Of a DNA stretch of 64,000 nt, positions 9,109 to 20,047 are shown piece by piece. The DNA is taken from NCBI GenBank assembly GCA_963850525.1, contig CAWKLQ010000006.1, forward strand, positions 1-64,000. The letters run 5' to 3'. The position numbers were made by a program, and so were the translations under genes. This DNA comes from JAEMQF01 sp963850525 (lineage in GTDB: Bacteria; Pseudomonadota; Gammaproteobacteria; Burkholderiales; Burkholderiaceae_C). Numbering within the stretch: position 1 is the first letter of the stretch; every line of letters begins with the position of its first letter. The notes under the pieces are model-generated. The model was not told the DNA's origin, made no database searches, and worked only from the letters and a program-made list of their open reading frames with translations.

Positions 9109-10113
9109 TCACGCGTTCGCCGCTTCGATGACCCGGTTCCACGCCGCCCAGACGGCCTCCAGCGCAGGCGTCGGCCGGCCCTCGATCGCCATGTGGTGGC
9201 GCACGCCGTGTTCGGGCAACGGTCCGGTGCGCCACGCCGTCGCATGGTTGTAGAGCTGCACGTGCGGCAACTTCAGCGCCACGGCGAGGTGGCTCAGGCC
9301 GCTGTCGACGCCGACGACGCTTTGGGTTGCAGCGAGTCGGTCGAGCACGGCGTCGATTTTCAGCGCCGGCCAGACTTCGAGCTGCGCGTTGTCGACGAAC
9401 TCCCAGCCCGCGGCGATGAGTTCGGCGCGGATCTGCTCCGTCTCATTGCCTTGCGGCAGGGCGATTCGCCAGCCGTCGTCGATGCAGCGTTTGCCGAGTT
9501 TCACCCAATGATCGATCGGCCAGAGTTTGTCTTCGCGCGACGTGCCGTGCACGAAGGTCACGGTGGGGCGCTCGTGCTTGAGCAGCGGCGCAACCGTGCG
9601 CAGGCCGAACTCGGGTGCGCCCTGGAGCGCGTAACCGAGCGCCTTCGCGGCGAGAATCCGGCCGCGGTTCAGCGCGTGGATGCGGCGCTCGACGGGTATC
9701 GGATTGTCGACGAGCCAGCGCGCCGGCCACTCGAAACTCGACCCTTCGGTGGCGTGCGCGAGGCCATGGCGCTTTCCTTGTTCCGGCACGACGCTCGCCA
9801 GGCGCGCGACGAGCGCCGACTTGGTGAGGCCTTGCAAGTCGATCACGGCGTCGTAGCGCTCGCGCTGCAGGCGCTCGCGAAATCCGCGCCACTCCTTGCG
9901 CACCGCGGCGCTCCACCATTGCCGGCGCCAGCGCCGCAGCGGGAACTCGATGACGTCAGCGATGCCTTGAACGCGGCGCACCAGCGGCGCAAACGCGGGC
10001 TCGACAACCCAATCGACCTGCACACCGGGAAACGCGGTCACGATGTCGTGCACGACGGGCATCGTGTGCACGACGTCACCGAGCGACGAGAGTTTGACGA
10101 GCAGGACGCGCAT
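9109..10113 (-). CDS. waaC: LPS heptosyltransferase I
   Basis: WaaC transfers the first L-glycero-D-manno-heptose to Kdo of the LPS inner core. The 334-residue product begins with the family N-terminus MRVLLVKLSSLGDVVHTMP, has the segment YDAVIDLQGLTKSAL, and the glycosyltransferase-9 donor-site region GVDSGLSHLAVALKLPHVQLY. Length and order fit the family. Neighbours: a phosphosugar mutase 160 bases upstream and waaA downstream, all on the minus strand, so the three probably serve the cell envelope together. Confidence 0.96.
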   Translation of the reverse strand: MRVLLVKLSSLGDVVHTMPVVHDIVTAFPGVQVDWVVEPAFAPLVRRVQGIADVIEFPLRRWRRQWWSAAVRKEWRGFRERLQRERYDAVIDLQGLTKSALVARLASVVPEQGKRHGLAHATEGSSFEWPARWLVDNPIPVERRIHALNRGRILAAKALGYALQGAPEFGLRTVAPLLKHERPTVTFVHGTSREDKLWPIDHWVKLGKRCIDDGWRIALPQGNETEQIRAELIAAGWEFVDNAQLEVWPALKIDAVLDRLAATQSVVGVDSGLSHLAVALKLPHVQLYNHATAWRTGPLPEHGVRHHMAIEGRPTPALEAVWAAWNRVIEAANA

Positions 10114-10129
10114 GGTCGATCAATGCCCC

Positions 10130-10231
10130 GTCATCCCGGCGAAAGCCGGGATCCACCCTGTGCACGCCGCCCTCCGCCCGATACCGAAGTGTGCCGGTCA
10201 CGCAGTGGATCCCGGCTTTCGCCGGGATGAC
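10130..10231. repeat. Pair of inverted REP-like palindromes (BIME-type)
   Basis: Two copies of the CCCGGCGAAAGCCGGG palindrome, at 10130-10156 and 10205-10231, in opposite orientation about 48 bases apart. They fill most of the gap between waaC and the phosphosugar mutase. Pairs like this can fold into long stem-loops and affect mRNA stability. Confidence 0.85.
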
Positions 10232-10273
10232 GTTCTGAGGGTGCCACACGCCCTGTGTGGGGATCGCTGCCGC

Positions 10274-11664
10274 TCAATGCGCAGCGTTGTGAATACGCGC
10301 GTCGGGCTTGACGCTGCGCAGCGCTGCGAGCAAGGCGGTCTGGATTCGCTCCAGCGCTGCTGGCGTGTGACCCTCGAAGCGCAAGACGAGCATCGGCGTC
10401 GTATTGCTCGAGCGCACCAGGCCAAAGCCGTCGTCGTATTCGACGCGCAGGCCGTCGATCGTGATGAGCTCGGTGGCGCCGGGGAAACTCGCGGTGCGCT
10501 TCAGGTCTTCGACGACGCGGCGCGGCTCGCCCTCGGCGCAGGCGACGTTCAGTTCGGGCGTGCTGAAGCTCGTCGGCAGCGCGTTCAGCACGGCGCTCGG
10601 GTCGGCGCTTCGACTCAGGATTTCCAGGAGTCGCGCCGCTGTGTAGGTGGCGTCGTCAAAACCGTACCAGCGCTCGCCGAAGAAAATGTGGCCGCTCATC
10701 TCGCCCGCGATCGGCGCCTTGATCTCTTTCATGTGCGCCTTGATGATCGAGTGCCCGGTCTTCCACATCACCGGAACGCCGCCCGCGGCACGGATCGCCG
10801 GCGCCAGGCGCTGCGTGCATTTGACGTCGAAGATCACGCTCGCGCCGGGATGGCGCGGAACGATGTCGGCGGCGAAAAGCATCAACTGCCGGTCCGGATA
10901 GATGATGTTCCCCTCGCGCGTCACGACGCCCAGGCGGTCGCCGTCGCCGTCGAACGCGAGGCCGAGTTCGGCGCCTGTCGCTTTCACGGCGGCTATGAGT
11001 TCGGCCAGGTTCGCCGGTTGGCTCGGGTCCGGGTGGTGGTTCGGGAAGTTGCCGTCGACTTCGGAGTAGAGCTCGGTCACGTCGCAGCCGAGCGCACGCA
11101 GAACCTGTGGCGACGTCGCGCCGGGAATGCCGTTGCCCGAGTCGACGACGATTTTCATGCGGCGTTTCAAGCGGCAATCGCCGACGATGCGCTGCGTGTA
11201 TTCGGGAACGATGTTCATGCTCGCGCTGCGGCCGGCACCTCGCGTGAACTCGCGCGCCTCGATGCGCCGCTTCAATCCCTGGATCGCTTCGCCGTAAATC
11301 GCCTGGCCTGCGAGAACCATCTTGAAGCCGTTGTAATCCTTCGGGTTGTGGCTTCCCGTGACCATGATGCCGCTGCGGCAACCGTGCGCGCCGCGCGTCG
11401 CAGCGACGTAATAGAGCATCGGCGTCGTGACGGGACCGAGATCGACGACGTCCAGCCCCGTGCTCGCCAGGCCGCGGATCAATGCTGCGCTTAAGGCCGC
11501 GCCGGAGAGGCGCCCGTCGCGGCCCACGGCGACGGCGCGGTCCCCGGCGAGCAAGACCTCGGAGCCGAACGCCTGACCGAGCGCGTGCGCGAACTCGTCG
11601 TCGATCGACTTGCCGACGACGCCGCGGATGTCGTAAGCCTTGAATGACGCGGGGTCAAAGAGCA

Positions 11665-11665
<1 letters not shown>
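10274..11665 (-). CDS. Phosphomannomutase/phosphoglucomutase
   Basis: A 463-residue alpha-D-phosphohexomutase of the AlgC/ManB type, converting hexose-6-phosphates to hexose-1-phosphates for LPS and exopolysaccharide precursors. The active-site phosphoserine loop GIMVTGSHNPKDYNG places Ser105; the metal loop DGDGDR and the sugar-binding loop GEMSGHIFF are present, and the C-terminal phosphate-binding loop reads VRSSNTTP. The start ATG at 11665 shares one base with the stop of acs (TGATG), which suggests coupled translation. Waa genes downstream support an envelope role. Whether mannose or glucose phosphate is preferred cannot be told from sequence. Confidence 0.93.
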
Positions 11666-13632
<1,967 letters not shown>

Positions 13633-13705
13633 CGTCGTGTCTCCGTGTCGCGGTCGAGGCTAGACTTTAGCGGCTCCGTGCCGCAGGCCACGAAAACGTC
13701 GCAAC

Positions 13706-13711
13706 TACAAT
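13706..13711 (+). promoter_or_regulatory. Candidate -10 box before the UPF0114 gene
   Basis: TACAAT lies 49 bases upstream of the ATG at 13760 in the 127-base divergent gap after acs. No good -35 hexamer is seen at the right spacing, so this is only a candidate. Confidence 0.3.
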
Positions 13712-13759
13712 TCGCGACCCTGCGAAGCCGCCACCCCCTGTTGCCTGGAAAGCCCCTCG

Positions 13760-14383
13760 ATGCGCCAGATTCTCGATCCGACCGAAGCGAAACTGCGGCC
13801 GATACCCAACTTCATATTCATGAGCCGCTGGCTGCAGCTGCCGCTGTACCTGGGCCTGATCCTCGCGCAATGCGTCTACGTGTTCCATTTCTGGGTCGAA
13901 TTGACGCATTTGATCCAGGCGGTGTTCGGCGACAAGGCGGCGCTGGAAATTCTGGTCGGCGGCATAGGCTACAAGGGCGATTACGGCGGGGGCACGCCCA
14001 AGCTCAACGAGACGATCATCATGCTCGTCGTGCTGGGGCTTATCGATGTCGTCATGATCTCGAATCTGCTGATCATGGTGATCGTCGGCGGCTACGAAAC
14101 ATTTGTCTCGCGAATGAACCTGGAAAGCCACCCCGACCAGCCCGAGTGGCTGAGCCATGTCAACGCATCGGTGCTGAAAGTCAAACTCGCCACCGCCATC
14201 ATCGGCATCAGTTCGATCCACCTGCTCAAGACTTTCATCAACGCCGAGAACTACACCGAAAAAGTCCTGATGTGGCAGACCTTGATCCACGTCACGTTCC
14301 TGCTCTCGGCGATTGCGATTGCGGCGACGGATCGCTTGATGGCGTCGATGGACCCGCGTGGCCAAGGCGCGGCGAAACACTAG
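13760..14383 (+). CDS. UPF0114 family integral membrane protein (YqhA-like)
   Basis: A 207-residue membrane protein matching the TIGR00645/UPF0114 family in pattern: N-terminal FIFMSRWLQLPLYLGLILAQ, a central helix around ETIIMLVVLGLIDVVMISNLLIMVIVGGYE, and a C-terminal pair including HVTFLLSAIAIAATDRLM. Three to four membrane helices are likely. The function of the family is not established. The class I fumarase starts 10 bases downstream on the same strand, so they are probably co-transcribed. Confidence 0.88.
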   Translation: MRQILDPTEAKLRPIPNFIFMSRWLQLPLYLGLILAQCVYVFHFWVELTHLIQAVFGDKAALEILVGGIGYKGDYGGGTPKLNETIIMLVVLGLIDVVMISNLLIMVIVGGYETFVSRMNLESHPDQPEWLSHVNASVLKVKLATAIIGISSIHLLKTFINAENYTEKVLMWQTLIHVTFLLSAIAIAATDRLMASMDPRGQGAAKH

Positions 14384-14393
14384 GAACCCGTTC

Positions 14394-15920
14394 ATGACAA
14401 CCGCAATTCGTTACCCCGACTTCGTCGAGAGCATCGCTGCGGCCTTGCAGTACATCTCGTACTACCACCCGACCGACTACATCGAGCATCTGGCGCGCGC
14501 CTACGCGGGCGAACAAAGCCCGGCGGCAAAGGACGCGATCGCGCAAATCCTCACCAACTCGAAGATGTGCGCAGAAGGCAAGCGCCCGATCTGCCAGGAC
14601 ACCGGAATCGTCAACGTGTTCTTGAAAATCGGCATGGACGTGCGTTTTGTCGACTTTCCCGGCAGCGTCGAAGACGCCGTCAATCAAGGCGTGCGCAAGG
14701 CCTACCTCGACCCCGACAACAAGCTGCGGGGCTCGGTCGTCGCCGACCCGCAGTTCGAGCGCAAGAACACCGGCGACAACTCGCCCGCAGTGACGAACGT
14801 CAGTCTGGTTCCCGGCAACACGGTCGACGTGCAAGTCGCCGCCAAAGGCGGCGGCAGCGAGAACAAGAGCAAGTTCGTCATGCTCAACCCGAGCGACTCG
14901 ATCGTCGACTGGGTGCTCAAGACCGTGCCGACGATGGGCGCGGGCTGGTGCCCGCCAGGAATGCTCGGCATCGGCATCGGCGGCACGGCGGAGAAAGCCA
15001 TGTTGCTCGCCAAGGAAGTGCTCATGGAGCCGATCGACATGTTCGATTTGAAGAAACGCGGACCGAAGAACAAGCTCGAGGAAATGCGCATCGAGCTGTG
15101 CGACAAGGTGAATGCGCTGGGAATCGGTGCGCAGGGCCTGGGCGGTCTGACCACCGTGCTCGACGTGAAGATCGCGATGTACCCGACACACGCCGCGGGC
15201 AAGCCGGTGGCGATGATCCCGAACTGCGCAGCGACGCGCCACGCCCACTTCGTTCTCGACGGCTCAGGCCCGGCGTACATCGACCCGCCGAGCCTCGCCC
15301 TCTGGCCCGACGTGCACTGGCAACCCGACTACGCGAAGAGCCGCAAGGTCAATCTCGACACCTTGACGAAAGCCGAAGTCGCCGCGTGGAAGCCCGGCGA
15401 AACGCTGCTGCTCTCGGGCAAGATGCTCACCGGGCGCGACGCCGCGCACAAGCGCATCCAGGACATGCTCGCGCGCGGCGAAAAGCTGCCCGTCGACTTC
15501 ACGAACCGCCTCATCTATTACGTCGGCCCGGTGGACCCGGTGCGCGACGAAGTCGTCGGCCCGGCCGGACCGACCACGGCGACGCGCATGGACAAGTTCA
15601 CCGAGATGATGCTCGGGCAGACGGGGCTCATCGGCATGATCGGCAAGGCCGAGCGTGGGCCGGCGGGAATCGACGCGATCAAGAAGCACCGCAGCGCTTA
15701 CCTGATGGCGGTGGGCGGCGCAGCTTACCTGGTCGCCAAAGCGATCAAGAAGTCGACCGTGCTCGCTTTTGCCGACCTGGGCATGGAAGCGATTTACGAG
15801 TTCGACGTGCGCGACATGCCCGTCACCGTCGCCGTGAGTTCGGACGGCACGTCGGTGCACCAGACCGGCCCGCGCGAGTGGCAGGCGCGCATCGGCAAGA
15901 TCCCGGTCACGGTGGCGTAA
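14394..15920 (+). CDS. Fumarate hydratase, class I (iron-sulfur)
   Basis: A 508-residue single-chain class I fumarase converting fumarate to malate in the TCA cycle with an oxygen-sensitive [4Fe-4S] cluster. The N-terminal alpha-type region carries CQDTGIVNVFLKIGMDV and the cluster/substrate-site segments GAGWCPPGMLGIGIGG and MIPNCAATRH; the C-terminal beta-type region carries GPTTATRMDKF and KKHRSAYLMAVGGAAYLV. The ATG at 14394 follows an AGGA site. The last 14 bases overlap tail-to-tail with the next gene on the opposite strand. Confidence 0.95.
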   Translation: MTTAIRYPDFVESIAAALQYISYYHPTDYIEHLARAYAGEQSPAAKDAIAQILTNSKMCAEGKRPICQDTGIVNVFLKIGMDVRFVDFPGSVEDAVNQGVRKAYLDPDNKLRGSVVADPQFERKNTGDNSPAVTNVSLVPGNTVDVQVAAKGGGSENKSKFVMLNPSDSIVDWVLKTVPTMGAGWCPPGMLGIGIGGTAEKAMLLAKEVLMEPIDMFDLKKRGPKNKLEEMRIELCDKVNALGIGAQGLGGLTTVLDVKIAMYPTHAAGKPVAMIPNCAATRHAHFVLDGSGPAYIDPPSLALWPDVHWQPDYAKSRKVNLDTLTKAEVAAWKPGETLLLSGKMLTGRDAAHKRIQDMLARGEKLPVDFTNRLIYYVGPVDPVRDEVVGPAGPTTATRMDKFTEMMLGQTGLIGMIGKAERGPAGIDAIKKHRSAYLMAVGGAAYLVAKAIKKSTVLAFADLGMEAIYEFDVRDMPVTVAVSSDGTSVHQTGPREWQARIGKIPVTVA

Positions 15921-16641
15921 CGGGAGGCAGCAGTGCGCACGCCGCCTGCATTGCTGCGGCATCGCTCGCGTTGAACAGCGCCGCGGCGAGTTGCCGCTCG
16001 CGCTGCGCGACGAGGGCGAGGAATTGATCCGCCCCCTGCATTCCGCGAAACGCTTCGAAGCCACGTTCCAGAAACTCCTGCAGCTGCGCAAGCCCTGCCA
16101 GCCGCGCCGGCCCGCGCATGAGGTGCAGGCTGCGCCGCAGCAGCGGCTTGTGCACGAGGCGGTCGAGCGCCGCGCCCACGTCGATGGTGAGCGATATCTG
16201 GCGCTCGCGCAATGTCGGCTCACCCGTCGCCCGCCACGCGGCGGCGTAGCCCTGCGCGTCCAGCAGCGCGCCGGGCAACGCCTGGCCCATCGTGCTGTCG
16301 AATTGCTCTGACAAGGCGTGCAAGCTGACCACGGTACCGACGACGTCCACCACTTCGGCCGTGAACAGCCGCACCAGCGCAGGCACGACGCGCGCGAGTT
16401 GCGCGTCGCGGTCGCTGAAGTCTTGCGGGCCGTACATCTCGTCGAGGAAAAAGCGCGCAGCGCCGCGGTAACGCGGGCTGGCGAGCAGATCCGCGTAAGT
16501 GTGCGTGAAGCGCTTCTGTTGGTATTTCTTGATCGCGTCGACGCGCGCCTTCAAGTCGGGCACGCCGCGGCGCCGCTCGCGCTGCGCCTGCACGGCGTCG
16601 AGTTGCCGCAGGATGGCAGGAGCGTCGAAATGCTCGGTCAT
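15907..16641 (-). CDS. FFLEE-motif family protein, function unknown
   Basis: A 244-residue, mostly helical soluble protein. The segment ARFFLDEMYGPQDFSDRDAQ matches the family known in annotations as FFLEE-motif proteins, here with FFLDE. No catalytic motif, signal peptide or membrane helix is visible. An alternative ATG lies two codons upstream (16647). It converges on fumarase with a 14-base overlap of the 3' ends, so the two mRNAs are complementary there. No function should be assigned. Confidence 0.8.
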   Translation of the reverse strand: MTEHFDAPAILRQLDAVQAQRERRRGVPDLKARVDAIKKYQQKRFTHTYADLLASPRYRGAARFFLDEMYGPQDFSDRDAQLARVVPALVRLFTAEVVDVVGTVVSLHALSEQFDSTMGQALPGALLDAQGYAAAWRATGEPTLRERQISLTIDVGAALDRLVHKPLLRRSLHLMRGPARLAGLAQLQEFLERGFEAFRGMQGADQFLALVAQRERQLAAALFNASDAAAMQAACALLPPVTPP

Positions 16642-16768
16642 GAACAAGGGGGCGTGGGGCGAGCCGGGGCGGCACGCGCATCATGCCCGCCTTGCGACAA
16701 CGCGTGTATGCTGCCGGCGCACCTCACAATCCGCACTTTTTGGGGCAGAGCCCCTCGCGCGCCATTTC

Positions 16769-18022
16769 ATGGACTCCCGAGTACAACTGGTCTACTACGG
16801 CGAAGTGATCCGCGGCTTCAAGCGCTCGGACGTGCGCGACGATCTGGGTGACCTGCTGGAGATCGACGAGGTCAACCGGAGCGCACTGTTCAGCGGTGCG
16901 CGCATCGTGCTGAAGAGTTCGATGGATTTCTACGAAGCGCAGGGCTACGAGGAAAGGCTTCGCGAACTCGGCGCGCGGGTGCACATCGAGCCCGACGACG
17001 ACGGTGCGACCGCTTCGCCGGCCGTGATCGCCGAGCCGCCGGCTGCGCCGCCCCAACCCGTTGCCGAACCGCCACCGGTCGACCCCGCGCCCGCGCCCAT
17101 CGTCTTGCCGCCCCCGGTGATTGAGGTCACCTGCGCGAATTGCGGGGAACGCCAGCCGCAACGCGTCATGTGCCGTGCCTGCGGCTCGGACATGGCCATG
17201 GCACTCGCCTTCAAGCAAGAAAGCGAAGCCGCGGCCCGCCTGCAGCGCCTGGCCCAAGCGCGCGCTCGTCGCGGCCTGACGCCGCAGGCCGGGGATGAGG
17301 GTGCGGCACCCGACGCACCTTCGGCGTGGGGCGTGGGCTTTTCCGGACGCCTCGCGCGTCTGCCTTACATCGCCGCGATGTGCTGGGTCGTTCTGACGGT
17401 GAACCTGCTGTTCATTTTTGCGATCCCGAACCCGACGCCATTCAAACTTTACGTGCTCATCATGGGCACGCTCCTGCTGCTCGTCTACGCGACGCGTTTG
17501 TCGATTCTGCGTGCGCACGACTTCAACGGCAGCGGCTTGTGGGCCCTGCTCGTGTGGGTCCCCTACCTCGGCGTCGCAGCGGCGCTCGCGCTTGCGGCAC
17601 TGCCCGGAACCACCGAAGACAACGACCACGGCGGGCGCCCGCGCTCGGGCAATCTGCTGCTGAGCGCGCTTGCCGCGGTGCTGATGGCGCTCACGTTGGT
17701 CGCGACCTACCGCTGGATCGCCAACATGGTCGAAGAAGTGCTTCCGGTGGGCGGGCCCGCGGTCGAGGTTCCGAAAGACGTCGAGATCGTCGCGCGAATG
17801 CCCTCCGCACAAGCCGTGACGGTGTTCCGCGACGAGTACCTGACAGGGCTCAGCAATAAGGCGTTCGCCGCGTCGCCGACGGGGAGCTGGGGCTGGAAAG
17901 TCGGCGCCGCGTCGCCCGAGTCGGCCGCCGCCGCTGCGCTGGAGAGTTGCGATGCGAAGCGCGAGTCGTATTCGCGACCCTGTGAGCTTGTCAGCGTGAA
18001 TGGGCGCTGGGTGTCGCGTTGA
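16769..18022 (+). CDS. Modular membrane protein: N-terminal domain, zinc ribbon, DUF805
   Basis: A 417-residue protein in four parts. Residues 1-75 form a small alpha/beta domain (VQLVYYGEVIRGFKRSDV...LLEIDE...ALFSGARIVLK) of a kind often found N-terminal in bacterial envelope proteins. A proline-rich linker follows (to about 118), then a zinc ribbon with CANC and CRAC pairs. DUF805-like membrane helices come next (FSGRLARLPYIAAMCWVV, a central RAHDFNGSGLWALL and a third helix). The C-terminal 90 residues look like a soluble domain with two cysteines, possibly pilin-like. No function is known. It stands alone, convergent with xerD by 3 bases. Confidence 0.75.
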   Translation: MDSRVQLVYYGEVIRGFKRSDVRDDLGDLLEIDEVNRSALFSGARIVLKSSMDFYEAQGYEERLRELGARVHIEPDDDGATASPAVIAEPPAAPPQPVAEPPPVDPAPAPIVLPPPVIEVTCANCGERQPQRVMCRACGSDMAMALAFKQESEAAARLQRLAQARARRGLTPQAGDEGAAPDAPSAWGVGFSGRLARLPYIAAMCWVVLTVNLLFIFAIPNPTPFKLYVLIMGTLLLLVYATRLSILRAHDFNGSGLWALLVWVPYLGVAAALALAALPGTTEDNDHGGRPRSGNLLLSALAAVLMALTLVATYRWIANMVEEVLPVGGPAVEVPKDVEIVARMPSAQAVTVFRDEYLTGLSNKAFAASPTGSWGWKVGAASPESAAAAALESCDAKRESYSRPCELVSVNGRWVSR

Positions 18023-18025
18023 CCG

Positions 18026-18934
18026 TTACCCGCGAGGGTGGTGCGCCGCGTGCAAGACTTTCAGGCGTTCACGGGCCACGTGGGTGTAAATCGTCGTCGT
18101 CGAAATGTCGGCGTGGCCCAGCAGCAACTGCACCGCGCGCAGATCGGCGCCGTGGTTCAGCAGGTGCGTCGCAAACGCGTGGCGCAGCGTGTGCGGCGAC
18201 AGCGCCGCGGTGATGCCGGCAACTTGTGCGTGGCCCTTCACGACTTTCCAGAACATCTGGCGCGACATCGCCGCGCCGCGCGTCGTGACGAACAGCGCGT
18301 CGCTCGTGCGCGCTTTCAGGATCGCCGGCCGGCCTTGCGCGAGGTAGCGGCGCAGCCAGGAATGCGCCTCCTCACCGAACGGCACGATGCGCTCGCGCGC
18401 CCCCTTGCCCATGATGCGCAACGCGCCATCGTTCAAGCCCAGGTGCACGCTTTTCAGCGTGACGAGTTCGCTGACGCGCAGGCCGCTCGCGTACATCAAC
18501 TCGATCATCGTGCGATCGCGCAAGCCGAGCGGCGCCTCCACGTCAGGCGCACCGAGCAGCGCTTCGACTTGGGCTTCGCTGAGAATCTTCGGCACGCGCA
18601 TCGCCTGCTTCGCGCCGAGCAGGCGCAGTGTCGGGTCGGCCTGCACGTGGTGCTCGCGCAGCGCCCAGCGAAAGTAGCGCTTGAATACGGTGAGACGCCG
18701 GTTCACGCTGCTCGCTTTGCTCGCCGCGTGGCGCACCACGCCGTATTCGAGCAGGTCGGGCTCGCGCGTATCGTTGAGGCTGCCGCCCTTGGCGGCATCG
18801 CGCCACTGCGCATAAAGCTGCAGGTCGCGCCGATACGCCGCGAGCGTGTTCGCCGACAGGCCGTCTTCGATCCACAAGGCGGCGATGAAGGCGTCAATCG
18901 CTGCCTGCGAGCCGGGAATTTGCGATGTCGACAT
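18026..18934 (-). CDS. xerD: Site-specific tyrosine recombinase XerD
   Basis: A 302-residue tyrosine recombinase that resolves chromosome dimers at dif with XerC. The N-terminal core-binding domain includes IEDGLSANTLAAYRRDLQ. The catalytic domain shows all active residues: Arg in SGLRVSEL, Lys in GKGARER, HTLRH, His in LLGHADIS and the nucleophile Tyr in TTTIYTHV. Length and motif spacing fit XerD rather than an integrase, and no mobile element surrounds it. It lies 4 bases from the end of queG on the same strand. Confidence 0.94.
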   Translation of the reverse strand: MSTSQIPGSQAAIDAFIAALWIEDGLSANTLAAYRRDLQLYAQWRDAAKGGSLNDTREPDLLEYGVVRHAASKASSVNRRLTVFKRYFRWALREHHVQADPTLRLLGAKQAMRVPKILSEAQVEALLGAPDVEAPLGLRDRTMIELMYASGLRVSELVTLKSVHLGLNDGALRIMGKGARERIVPFGEEAHSWLRRYLAQGRPAILKARTSDALFVTTRGAAMSRQMFWKVVKGHAQVAGITAALSPHTLRHAFATHLLNHGADLRAVQLLLGHADISTTTIYTHVARERLKVLHAAHHPRG

Positions 18935-18937
18935 GGT

Positions 18938-20047
18938 TCAGCGCCCCTGCGCGAGCGCCCAGTCGATGTGTTCGCGCACGAGCGGCGTGGCCGAGCCGCA
19001 GCGCGCCGCCAGGGCCTGCGCAATGCTCGCGCGCAGCATCGGATCCGCAGCGTCGCGATGCGCATTGCCCAGTGCGACGGCCAGATTGCGCTGCCAACGT
19101 TCGAAGCCGATGCGCCGGATCGCGCTGCCCTCAGTGCGGCGCAAAAACTCGGCCTCGCTCCACGCCCAAAGCCCAAGCAAGGTGGCATCGGCCAGGGGTA
19201 CACGCGCGTCGAAGTCCGGCAGGTCGCTGCGCCGTGCGTACTTGTTCCACGGGCAGATCAGCTGGCAATCGTCGCAACCGAAGATGCGGTTGCCCATGGG
19301 TGCGCGCAACGGCTCCGGGATCGGCCCGTCGTGTTCGATCGTCAGGTAAGAGATGCAGCGCCGCGCGTCGAGCCGGTAGGGGGCGACGATGGCGCGCGTC
19401 GGGCACACCTCGATGCACGCGCTGCACGACCCGCAATGCGCTGCTGTTGGTGCGGTCAGCGGCAGGTCGAGGTCGCAGAAAATTTCGCCCAAGAAGAACA
19501 TCGAGCCCGCGTCGCGCTGCAGCGCCAGCGTGTGTTTGCCGCGCCAGGCCAGGCCGCTGCGCGCAGCGAGTTCGACTTCGAGCACCGGCGCCGAATCGGT
19601 GAAGACACGAAAACCGAACGGGCCCACCGCCGCAGCGAGTTGCTGCGCAAGCGTTGCGAGCCGCGCGCGCAGCACCTTGTGGTAGTCGCGGCCACGTGCG
19701 TACACCGAGATCACGGCTTGCGCCGGATCGCCGATGCGCTGCCACTCCGCGTCGCGCCAGGCCTCGCGCGCGCCGCGCGGCAGGTAGTCCATGCGTGCCG
19801 CGATCACGCGCAGCGTGCCCGGCACCAGCTCCGCCGGCCGGGCGCGCCTCGCGCCGTGGCGCGCCATGTACTGCATTCGCCCGTGGTAGCCCTGCGCCAG
19901 CCATTCCGTCAATCCGGGCTCGGCGCTGCTCAAGTCCACGTCGGCCACACCAATCTGGGAGAATCCGAGCGCCGCGGCCCAGCCGCGCAACTCTTCCAGC
20001 AGGTGCTTACCTTCCAAAGTTCGGTCTTCACCGCGAGCCAGCGTCAT
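18938..20047 (-). CDS. queG: Epoxyqueuosine reductase
   Basis: QueG reduces epoxyqueuosine to queuosine at tRNA position 34, using cobalamin and two [4Fe-4S] clusters. The 369-residue product has two cysteine sets: CGSCSACIEVCPTRAI, then CISY with GCDDCQLICPWN. The segment ISVYARGRDYHKVL and the C-terminal HEAT-like region are as in the family. Its ATG (20047-20045) directly abuts the proposed start of the divergent tsaE gene, leaving no room for separate leaders. queF, another queuosine gene, lies at 54244. Confidence 0.95.
   Translation of the reverse strand: MTLARGEDRTLEGKHLLEELRGWAAALGFSQIGVADVDLSSAEPGLTEWLAQGYHGRMQYMARHGARRARPAELVPGTLRVIAARMDYLPRGAREAWRDAEWQRIGDPAQAVISVYARGRDYHKVLRARLATLAQQLAAAVGPFGFRVFTDSAPVLEVELAARSGLAWRGKHTLALQRDAGSMFFLGEIFCDLDLPLTAPTAAHCGSCSACIEVCPTRAIVAPYRLDARRCISYLTIEHDGPIPEPLRAPMGNRIFGCDDCQLICPWNKYARRSDLPDFDARVPLADATLLGLWAWSEAEFLRRTEGSAIRRIGFERWQRNLAVALGNAHRDAADPMLRASIAQALAARCGSATPLVREHIDWALAQGR

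Noticed and set aside
9033..9245. Upstream extension of waaA in the same frame
   Set aside because: It would translate the REP-like palindrome and part of waaC in another frame; the ATG at 9032 gives the usual WaaA length.
18026..18934. Tyrosine recombinase as a sign of a genomic island
   Set aside because: Length and motif set fit XerD; neighbours are housekeeping genes, and no tRNA, direct repeats or phage genes lie nearby.
18038..20047. Long plus-strand frame in phase with tsaE, opposite xerD and queG
   Set aside because: Only its last 158 codons are real (tsaE). The upstream part is antisense to two well-supported genes.
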